From assembly GCF_051401765.1 (NCBI RefSeq), contig NW_027480535.1, positions 248,001-312,000 on the forward strand: DNA of 64,000 nucleotides, read 5' to 3'. The stretch's first letter is position 1. Every line of letters starts with the position of its first letter. The notes beneath the pieces are model-generated. The model did no database searches. It saw only the letters and a program-made list of their open reading frames with translations, and was not told where the DNA came from. Shown piece by piece: positions 51,501-62,900 of this stretch. The stretch is from Calliopsis andreniformis. Its lineage: Eukaryota; Arthropoda; Insecta; Hymenoptera; Andrenidae. A program made the position numbers and the translations under genes.

Positions 51501-54231
51501 GTGGCTTGAGGATTGAGGATTGAGAATTGAGGATGAGGACTGAGGTTTGAGGATGAGGGCTGAGGGTTGAGGATTGAGGTTTGAGGACTGAGGACTGAGG
51601 ATTGAGGATTGAGAATTGAGGATTGAGGATTGAGGATTGAAGATTGAGGATTGGGTATTGAGGATTGAAGAATGAGGATTGAGGCTTGAGAATTGAGGAT
51701 TGAGGATTGAGGATTGAAGATTGAATATTGATGATTGAAGGTTGAGGATTGAGGATAGAGGGTTGTGGATTCAGGACGAGGACTGAGGGTTGAGAATTGA
51801 TGTTTGAGGTCTGAGGATTGAGGATAGAGGATTGAGAATTGAGGACTGAGGATTGAGGATTGAAGATTGAGGATTGGGTATTGAGGATTGAAGAATGAGG
51901 ACTGAGGATTGAGGATTGAGGATTGAGGATTGAAGATTGAGTATTGAGGATTGAAGATTGAGGATTGAGCATTGAGGATTGTGGATTGAGGATTGAGGAT
52001 TGAGGATTGAGGATTGAGGATTGAGGATTGAGAATTAAAGATTGAGGATTGAGGATTGAGGATTAAAGGTTGAGCATTGAGGATTGAAGATTGAGGATTG
52101 ATGATTGAGGATTGAGGATTGAGGATTGAGGATTGAGGATTGAGTATTGAAGATTGAGGATTGACGATTGAGGATTGAGGATTGAGGATTGAGGGTTGAG
52201 TATTGGGGATTGAGGATTGAAGATTGAGGATTGAGGATTGAGGATTAATGATTGAGTATTGAGGATTGAAGATTCAGAATTGAGGATTGAGGATTGAACA
52301 TTGAGGACTGAGTGTTGAGGGCTGAGTGATGAGAATTGATGTTTGTGGATAGAGATTTGAAGATTGCAGATTGAGTATTGAGTATTGAAACCTGTGAATT
52401 GAGGATATTCTCTTGAGGATTGAGGATTGACAACTGATTGTTGAGGACTGAGGGCTGAAGATTGAGGATTCAGGATTGAGGATTCAGAATTGAGGTTTGA
52501 GGACTGAGGATTGAGGATTGAGGATTGAGGATTGAGGATTGAGGATTGAGGATTGAAGACTCAGTATTGAGGATTGAAGATTGAGGATTGAGGATTGAGG
52601 ATTGAGGACTGAGGATTGAGGTTTGAGGATTGAGTACTGAAGATGGAGTATTGATGACTGAGGATTGAGGATTGAGGATTGAGGATTGAGGACTGAGGAT
52701 TGAGGATTGAGGATTGAAGATTGAATATTGATGATTGAAGATTGAGGATTGAGGATTGAGTGTTGTGGATTGAGGACGAGGACTGAGGGTTGAGTATTGA
52801 TGTTTGAGGTCTGAGGATTGAGGATTGAGAATAGAGGATTGAGGATGGAGGATTGAAGATTGAGGATTTGGTGATGAGGATTGAAGAATGAGGATTGAGG
52901 ATTGAGGATTGAGGATTAAGGATTGAAGATTGAGTATTGAGGATTGAAGATTGAGGATTGAGGATTGAGGATTGAGGATTGAGGATTGAGGATTTACAAC
53001 TGATTGTTGAGGACTGAGGGCTGAAGATTGAGGATTGAGGATTGAGGATTCAGAATTGAGGTTTGAGGACTGAGGATTGAGGATTGAGGATTGAAGATTG
53101 AATATTGATGATTGAAGATTGAGGATTGAGGTTTGAGGGTTGTGTATTGAGGACGAGGACTAAGGGTTGAGTATTGATGTTTGAGGTCTGAGGATTGAGG
53201 ATTGAGGATTGAGAATAGAGGATTGAGGATTGAGGATTGAAGATTGAGGATTTGGTGTTGAGGATTGAAGAGTGAGGATTGAGGATTGAGGATTGAGGAT
53301 TGAGGATTGAGGATTGAGGATTGAAGATTGAATGTTGATGATTGAAGGCTGAGGATTGAGGATTGAGGGTTGTGGATACAGGACGATGACTGAGGGTTGA
53401 GTATTGATGTTTGAGGTCTGAGGATTGAGGATAGACGATTGAGAATTGAGGATTGAGGATTGAGTATTGATGATTGAAGATTGAGGATTGAAGATTGAGG
53501 ACTGAGTATTGAGCATTGAAGATTGAGGATTCAGGATTGAGGATTGAGAATTGAGGAATGAGGGTTGAGGATTGAGGGTTGTGGATTGGGGACCAGGACT
53601 GAGGGTTGAATATTGATGTTTGAGGTCTGAGGATTGAGGATTGAGGATTGAGAATTGAGGATTGAGGATTGAGGATTGAGGATTGAAGATTGATGATTGG
53701 GTATTGAGGATTGAAGAATGAGGATTGAGGATTGAGGATTAAGGATTGAGGATTGAAGAGTGAGTATTGAGGATTGAAGATTGAGGATTGAGCACTGAGG
53801 ATTGAGGATTGAGGATTGAGGATTGAGGATTGGGGATTGAAGATTGAGTATTGAGGATTGAAGTTTGAGGATCGTGGATTGTGGATTGAGGATTGAGTAT
53901 TGAAGATTGAGGATTGGGGATTGAGGATTGACGATTGAGGATTGAGTATTGAGGATTGAGAATTGAGGATCGAGGATTGAAGATTGAGTATTGAGGAATG
54001 AACATTAAGGATTGAGAGTTGTGGATTGAGGACGAGGACTAAGGGTTGAGTATTGATGTCTGAGGTCTGAGGATTGAGGATTGAGGATTGAGAATTGAGG
54101 ATTGAGGATTGAGTATTGAAGATTGAGGATTGGGTATTGAGGATTGAAGAATGAGGATTGAGGATTGAGGATTGAGGATTGAGGATTGAGGAGTGAGTAT
54201 TGAGGATTGAAGATTGAGGATTGAGCACTGA
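48540..54231 (+). repeat. 5691-bp higher-order unit D, copy 1
   Basis: First of three consecutive copies at constant offset 5691 (813 x 7). Anchors 49116, 49165, 50656, 51409, 52245 and 53050 recur at 54807, 54856, 56347, 57100, 57936 and 58741. Internal makeup: 49160-49440 is itself duplicated at 51405-51685 (offset 2244, anchor 49241 to 51485); 50170-51040 resembles 18735-19610; 52545-52885 is block R; 53050-53290 and 53320-54230 resemble parts of unit B (15000-15260 and 26290-27130). L1 copies lie near 50070, 51220 and 52380. Unit D was thus assembled from existing blocks and then amplified. Confidence 0.9.
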
Positions 54232-57200
54232 GGATTGAGGATTGAGAGTTGAGGATTGAGGATTGAGGATTGAAGATTGAGGATTGGGTATTGAGGATTG
54301 AAGAATGAGCATTGAGGACTGAGGATTGAGGATTGAGGATTGAAGATTGAGGATGAGGATTGAGGTTTGAGAATTGAGGATTGAGTATTGGGGATTGCGG
54401 ATTGAACATTGAGGATTGAGGATTGAGGATTGAGGACTGAAGATTGAATATTGATGATTGAAGATTGATGATTGAGGATTGAGAGTTGTGGATTGAGGAC
54501 GAGGCCTGAGGGTTGAGTATTGATGTCTGAGGTCTGAGGATTGAGGATTGAGGATTGAAAATTGAGGATTGAGGATTGAGTATTGAAGATTGAGGATTGG
54601 GTATTGAGGATTGAAGAATGAGGATTGAGGATTAAGGATTGAGGATTGAGGATTGAGGATTGAGGATTGAAGATTGAGTATTGAGGATTGAAGATTGAGG
54701 ATTGAGGATTGAGGATTGAAGATTGAGTATTGAGGATTGAAGATTGAGGATTGAGGATTGAGGATTGAGGATTGAGGACTGAGGATTGAGGATTGAGTAT
54801 TGAGCATTGAGGATTGAAGATTGAGGACTGTTGATTGAGGATTGAAGATTGAGGATTAAGGATTGAGGATTGAGGATTGAGGTTTGAGGAATGAGGATTG
54901 AGGATTGAGGATTGAGGATTGAGGACGAGGACTGACGGTTGAGGATTGTGGCATGAGGATTGAGGATTGAGAATTGAGGATGAGGACTGAGGTTTGAGGA
55001 TGAGGGCTGAGGGTTGAGGATTGAGGTTTGAGGACTGAGGACTGAGGATTGAGGATTGAGAATTGAGGATTGAGGATTGAGGATTGAAGATTGAGGATTG
55101 GGTATTGAGGATTGAAGAATGAGGATTGAGGATTGAGGATTGAGGTTTGAGGTACGAGGATTGAGGATTGAGGATTGAGGACTGAGGATTGACGATTGAG
55201 TATTGAGGACTGAGGATTGACCATTGAGTATTGAAGATTGAGGATTGATGACTGAGGATTGAGGATTGAGGTATGATGATTGCTGATTGAGTATTGAAAA
55301 TTGTGTGTTGAGGATTGAATATTGAGGATTGAGGATTGTGGATAGAGGATTGAAGATTGAGTATTGAGGATTGAAGATTGAGGATTGAGGATTGACGATT
55401 GAGGATTGAGGATTGAGGTTTGAGGATTGACGATGAGGGCTGAGGGTTGAGGATTGACGTTTGAGGTCTGAGGACTGAGGATTGAGGATTGAGAATTGAG
55501 GATTGAGGATTGAGGATTGAAGATTGAGGATTGGGTATTGAGGATTGAAGAATGAGGATTGAGGATTGAGAATTGAGGATTGGGGACTGAGGATTGAGGA
55601 TTGAGGATTGAAGATTGAGGATTGAGGATTGAGGATTGAGGATTGAGAATTGAGGATTGAGAATTGAAGATTGAGGATTGGGGACTGAGTGTTGAGGGTT
55701 GAGTGATGAGGATTGATGTTTGTGGATAGAGATTTGAAGATTGCAGATTGAGTATTGAGTATTGAAACCTGTGAATTGAGGATATTCTATTGAGGATTGA
55801 GGATTGACAACTGATTGTTGCGGACTGAGGGCTGAAGATTGGGGATTCAGGATTGAGGATTTAGAATTGAACTTTGAGGACTGAGGATTGAGGATTGAAG
55901 ATTGAGTATTGAGGATTGAAGATTGAGGATTGAGGTTGAGGATTGAGGATAGAGGATGAGGGCTGAGGGCTGAGGATTGAGGTTTGAGACTGAGGTCTGA
56001 GGATTGAGTATAGACAATTGAGGATTGAGGATTGAGGATTGAAGATTGAGATTTGGGTATTAAGGATTAAAGAATCAGGATTGAGGATTGAGGATTCAGG
56101 ATTGAGGATTGAAGATTGAGGATCGAGGATTGAGGACTGAAGATTGAGGATTGGGTATTGAGGATTGAAGAATGAGGATTGAGGATTGAGGATTCAGGAT
56201 TGAGGATTGAGGATTGAGGGTTGAGGATTGAGGAGTGAGAATTGAGGATTGATGATTGAGTATTGAGGATTGAAGATTGAGGATTGAGTACTGAGGATTG
56301 AGGATTGAGAATTGAGGATTGAGGATTGAGGATTGAAGATTGAGGATTAGGTATTGAGGATTGAAGAATGAGGATTGAGGATTGAGGATTGAGGCCTGAG
56401 GATTGAGAATCGAGAACTGAGGATGAGGACTGAGGGCTGAGGATTGAGGTTTGAGGAATGAGGATTGGGGTTGAGGATTGAGGATTGAGGATTGAGGATT
56501 GAGTACTGAAGATTGAGTATTGATGACTGAGGGTTGAGGACTGAGGATTGTGGATTGAGGATTGAGAATTGAGGATTGAAGATTGAGTATTGAGGATTGA
56601 AGATTGAGGATTGAGTATTGAGGATCGAGGATTGAGAATGAGGGCTGAGGGTTGAGGATTGAGGTTTGAGGATTGAGGACTGAGGATTGAGGATTGATGA
56701 CTGAGTATTGAGGATTGAAGATTGAGGATTGAGGATTGAGGATTGAGGATTGAGAATTGAGGATTGAAGATTGAGGATTGGGGATTGAGGATTGAGGATT
56801 GAGAATTGAGGATTGAGAATTGAAGATTGAGGATTGGGGACTGAGTGTTGAGGGTTGAGTGATGAGGATTGATGTTTGTGGATAGAGATTTGAAGATTGC
56901 AGATTGAGTATTGAGTATTGAAACCTGTGAATTGAGGATATTCTATTGAGGATTGAGGATTGAATATTGAGTATTGAGGATTGAAGATTGAGGATTGAGG
57001 ATTGAGGATTGAGGATTGAGGACTGAGGACTGGGGATTGAGTATTGAGCATTGAGGATTGAAGATTGAGGACTGTTGATTGAGTATTGAAGATTGAGGAT
57101 TAAGGATTGAGGATTGAGGATTGAGGTTTGAGGAATGAGGATTGAGGATTGAGGATTGAGGATTGAGGACGAGGACTGACGGTTGAGGATTGTGGCTTGA

Positions 57201-59922
57201 GGATTGAGGATTGAGAATTGAGGATGAGGACTGAGGTTTGAGGATGAGGGCTGAGGGTTGAGGATTGAGGTTTGAGGACTGAGGACTGAGGATTGAGGAT
57301 TGAGAATTGAGGATTGAGGATTGAGGATTGAAGATTGAGGATTGGGTATTGAGGATTGAAGAATGAGGATTGAGGCTTGAGAATTGAGGATTGAGGATTG
57401 AGGATTGAAGATTGAATATTGATGATTGAAGGTTGAGGATTGAGGATAGAGGGTTGTGGATTCAGGACGAGGACTGAGGGTTGAGAATTGATGTTTGAGG
57501 TCTGAGGATTGAGGATAGAGGATTGAGAATTGAGGACTGAGGATTGAGGATTGAAGATTGAGGATTGGGTATTGAGGATTGAAGAATGAGGACTGAGGAT
57601 TGAGGATTGAGGATTGAGGATTGAAGATTGAGTATTGAGGATTGAAGATTGAGGATTGAGCATTGAGGATTGTGGATTGAGGATTGAGGATTGAGGATTG
57701 AGGATTGAGGATTGAGGATTGAGAATTAAAGATTGAGGATTGAGGATTGAGGATTAAAGGTTGAGCATTGAGGATTGAAGATTGAGGATTGATGATTGAG
57801 GATTGAGGATTGAGGATTGAGGATTGAGGATTGAGTATTGAAGATTGAGGATTGACGATTGAGGATTGAGGATTGAGGATTGAGGGTTGAGTATTGGGGA
57901 TTGAGGATTGAAGATTGAGGATTGAGGATTGAGGATTAATGATTGAGTATTGAGGATTGAAGATTCAGAATTGAGGATTGAGGATTGAACATTGAGGACT
58001 GAGTGTTGAGGGCTGAGTGATGAGAATTGATGTTTGTGGATAGAGATTTGAAGATTGCAGATTGAGTATTGAGTATTGAAACCTGTGAATTGAGGATATT
58101 CTCTTGAGGATTGAGGATTGACAACTGATTGTTGAGGACTGAGGGCTGAAGATTGAGGATTCAGGATTGAGGATTCAGAATTGAGGTTTGAGGACTGAGG
58201 ATTGAGGATTGAGGATTGAGGATTGAGGATTGAGGATTGAGGATTGAAGACTCAGTATTGAGGATTGAAGATTGAGGATTGAGGATTGAGGATTGAGGAC
58301 TGAGGATTGAGGTTTGAGGATTGAGTACTGAAGATGGAGTATTGATGACTGAGGATTGAGGATTGAGGATTGAGGATTGAGGACTGAGGATTGAGGATTG
58401 AGGATTGAAGATTGAATATTGATGATTGAAGATTGAGGATTGAGGATTGAGTGTTGTGGATTGAGGACGAGGACTGAGGGTTGAGTATTGATGTTTGAGG
58501 TCTGAGGATTGAGGATTGAGAATAGAGGATTGAGGATGGAGGATTGAAGATTGAGGATTTGGTGATGAGGATTGAAGAATGAGGATTGAGGATTGAGGAT
58601 TGAGGATTAAGGATTGAAGATTGAGTATTGAGGATTGAAGATTGAGGATTGAGGATTGAGGATTGAGGATTGAGGATTGAGGATTTACAACTGATTGTTG
58701 AGGACTGAGGGCTGAAGATTGAGGATTGAGGATTGAGGATTCAGAATTGAGGTTTGAGGACTGAGGATTGAGGATTGAGGATTGAAGATTGAATATTGAT
58801 GATTGAAGATTGAGGATTGAGGTTTGAGGGTTGTGTATTGAGGACGAGGACTAAGGGTTGAGTATTGATGTTTGAGGTCTGAGGATTGAGGATTGAGGAT
58901 TGAGAATAGAGGATTGAGGATTGAGGATTGAAGATTGAGGATTTGGTGTTGAGGATTGAAGAGTGAGGATTGAGGATTGAGGATTGAGGATTGAGGATTG
59001 AGGATTGAGGATTGAAGATTGAATGTTGATGATTGAAGGCTGAGGATTGAGGATTGAGGGTTGTGGATACAGGACGATGACTGAGGGTTGAGTATTGATG
59101 TTTGAGGTCTGAGGATTGAGGATAGACGATTGAGAATTGAGGATTGAGGATTGAGTATTGATGATTGAAGATTGAGGATTGAAGATTGAGGACTGAGTAT
59201 TGAGCATTGAAGATTGAGGATTCAGGATTGAGGATTGAGAATTGAGGAATGAGGGTTGAGGATTGAGGGTTGTGGATTGGGGACCAGGACTGAGGGTTGA
59301 ATATTGATGTTTGAGGTCTGAGGATTGAGGATTGAGGATTGAGAATTGAGGATTGAGGATTGAGGATTGAGGATTGAAGATTGATGATTGGGTATTGAGG
59401 ATTGAAGAATGAGGATTGAGGATTGAGGATTAAGGATTGAGGATTGAAGAGTGAGTATTGAGGATTGAAGATTGAGGATTGAGCACTGAGGATTGAGGAT
59501 TGAGGATTGAGGATTGAGGATTGGGGATTGAAGATTGAGTATTGAGGATTGAAGTTTGAGGATCGTGGATTGTGGATTGAGGATTGAGTATTGAAGATTG
59601 AGGATTGGGGATTGAGGATTGACGATTGAGGATTGAGTATTGAGGATTGAGAATTGAGGATCGAGGATTGAAGATTGAGTATTGAGGAATGAACATTAAG
59701 GATTGAGAGTTGTGGATTGAGGACGAGGACTAAGGGTTGAGTATTGATGTCTGAGGTCTGAGGATTGAGGATTGAGGATTGAGAATTGAGGATTGAGGAT
59801 TGAGTATTGAAGATTGAGGATTGGGTATTGAGGATTGAAGAATGAGGATTGAGGATTGAGGATTGAGGATTGAGGATTGAGGAGTGAGTATTGAGGATTG
59901 AAGATTGAGGATTGAGCACTGA
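54232..59922 (+). repeat. 5691-bp higher-order unit D, copy 2
   Basis: Follows copy 1 with no spacer. The differences I found by eye are few: GAGGGTTGAGG near 56530, where copies 1 and 3 have GAGGATTGAGG, and GAATATTGAG near 56962, shared with copy 3, where copy 1 has GAAGATTGAG. L1 copies lie near 55760, 56910 and 58070. Confidence 0.9.
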
Positions 59923-62900
59923 GGATTGAGGATTGAGAGTTGAGGATTGAGGATTGAGGATTGAAGATTGAGGATTGGGTATTGAGGATTGAAGAATGAG
60001 CATTGAGGACTGAGGATTGAGGATTGAGGATTGAAGATTGAGGATGAGGATTGAGGTTTGAGAATTGAGGATTGAGTATTGGGGATTGCGGATTGAACAT
60101 TGAGGATTGAGGATTGAGGATTGAGGACTGAAGATTGAATATTGATGATTGAAGATTGATGATTGAGGATTGAGAGTTGTGGATTGAGGACGAGGCCTGA
60201 GGGTTGAGTATTGATGTCTGAGGTCTGAGGATTGAGGATTGAGGATTGAAAATTGAGGATTGAGGATTGAGTATTGAAGATTGAGGATTGGGTATTGAGG
60301 ATTGAAGAATGAGGATTGAGGATTAAGGATTGAGGATTGAGGATTGAGGATTGAGGATTGAAGATTGAGTATTGAGGATTGAAGATTGAGGATTGAGGAT
60401 TGAGGATTGAAGATTGAGTATTGAGGATTGAAGATTGAGGATTGAGGATTGAGGATTGAGGATTGAGGACTGAGGATTGAGGATTGAGTATTGAGCATTG
60501 AGGATTGAAGATTGAGGACTGTTGATTGAGGATTGAAGATTGAGGATTAAGGATTGAGGATTGAGGATTGAGGTTTGAGGAATGAGGATTGAGGATTGAG
60601 GATTGAGGATTGAGGACGAGGACTGACGGTTGAGGATTGTGGCATGAGGATTGAGGATTGAGAATTGAGGATGAGGACTGAGGTTTGAGGATGAGGGCTG
60701 AGGGTTGAGGATTGAGGTTTGAGGACTGAGGACTGAGGATTGAGGATTGAGAATTGAGGATTGAGGATTGAGGATTGAAGATTGAGGATTGGGTATTGAG
60801 GATTGAAGAATGAGGATTGAGGATTGAGGATTGAGGTTTGAGGTACGAGGATTGAGGATTGAGGATTGAGGACTGAGGATTGACGATTGAGTATTGAGGA
60901 CTGAGGATTGACCATTGAGTATTGAAGATTGAGGATTGATGACTGAGGATTGAGGATTGAGGTATGATGATTGCTGATTGAGTATTGAAAATTGTGTGTT
61001 GAGGATTGAATATTGAGGATTGAGGATTGTGGATAGAGGATTGAAGATTGAGTATTGAGGATTGAAGATTGAGGATTGAGGATTGACGATTGAGGATTGA
61101 GGATTGAGGTTTGAGGATTGACGATGAGGGCTGAGGGTTGAGGATTGACGTTTGAGGTCTGAGGACTGAGGATTGAGGATTGAGAATTGAGGATTGAGGA
61201 TTGAGGATTGAAGATTGAGGATTGGGTATTGAGGATTGAAGAATGAGGATTGAGGATTGAGAATTGAGGATTGGGGACTGAGGATTGAGGATTGAGGATT
61301 GAAGATTGAGGATTGAGGATTGAGGATTGAGGATTGAGAATTGAGGATTGAGAATTGAAGATTGAGGATTGGGGACTGAGTGTTGAGGGTTGAGTGATGA
61401 GGATTGATGTTTGTGGATAGAGATTTGAAGATTGCAGATTGAGTATTGAGTATTGAAACCTGTGAATTGAGGATATTCTATTGAGGATTGAGGATTGACA
61501 ACTGATTGTTGCGGACTGAGGGCTGAAGATTGGGGATTCAGGATTGAGGATTTAGAATTGAACTTTGAGGACTGAGGATTGAGGATTGAAGATTGAGTAT
61601 TGAGGATTGAAGATTGAGGATTGAGGTTGAGGATTGAGGATAGAGGATGAGGGCTGAGGGCTGAGGATTGAGGTTTGAGACTGAGGTCTGAGGATTGAGT
61701 ATAGACAATTGAGGATTGAGGATTGAGGATTGAAGATTGAGATTTGGGTATTAAGGATTAAAGAATCAGGATTGAGGATTGAGGATTCAGGATTGAGGAT
61801 TGAAGATTGAGGATCGAGGATTGAGGACTGAAGATTGAGGATTGGGTATTGAGGATTGAAGAATGAGGATTGAGGATTGAGGATTCAGGATTGAGGATTG
61901 AGGATTGAGGGTTGAGGATTGAGGAGTGAGAATTGAGGATTGATGATTGAGTATTGAGGATTGAAGATTGAGGATTGAGTACTGAGGATTGAGGATTGAG
62001 AATTGAGGATTGAGGATTGAGGATTGAAGATTGAGGATTAGGTATTGAGGATTGAAGAATGAGGATTGAGGATTGAGGATTGAGGCCTGAGGATTGAGAA
62101 TCGAGAACTGAGGATGAGGACTGAGGGCTGAGGATTGAGGTTTGAGGAATGAGGATTGGGGTTGAGGATTGAGGATTGAGGATTGAGGATTGAGTACTGA
62201 AGATTGAGTATTGATGACTGAGGATTGAGGACTGAGGATTGTGGATTGAGGATTGAGAATTGAGGATTGAAGATTGAGTATTGAGGATTGAAGATTGAGG
62301 ATTGAGTATTGAGGATCGAGGATTGAGAATGAGGGCTGAGGGTTGAGGATTGAGGTTTGAGGATTGAGGACTGAGGATTGAGGATTGATGACTGAGTATT
62401 GAGGATTGAAGATTGAGGATTGAGGATTGAGGATTGAGGATTGAGAATTGAGGATTGAAGATTGAGGATTGGGGATTGAGGATTGAGGATTGAGAATTGA
62501 GGATTGAGAATTGAAGATTGAGGATTGGGGACTGAGTGTTGAGGGTTGAGTGATGAGGATTGATGTTTGTGGATAGAGATTTGAAGATTGCAGATTGAGT
62601 ATTGAGTATTGAAACCTGTGAATTGAGGATATTCTATTGAGGATTGAGGATTGAATATTGAGTATTGAGGATTGAAGATTGAGGATTGAGGATTGAGGAT
62701 TGATGATTGAGGACTGAGGACTGGGGATTGAGTATTGAGCATTGAGGATTGAAGATTGAGGACTGTTGATTGAGTATTGAAGATTGAGGATTAAGGATTG
62801 AGGATTGAGGATTGAGGTTTGAGGAATGAGGATTGAGGATTGAGGATTGAGGATTGAGGATTGAGGACGAGGACTGACGGTTGAGGATTGTGGCTTGAGG

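Noticed and set aside
54232..59922. Unit D copies as a pure assembly duplication
   Set aside because: Copy-specific point changes and the 7-bp gain in copy 3 argue for real separate copies, although long-read support is needed to settle it.
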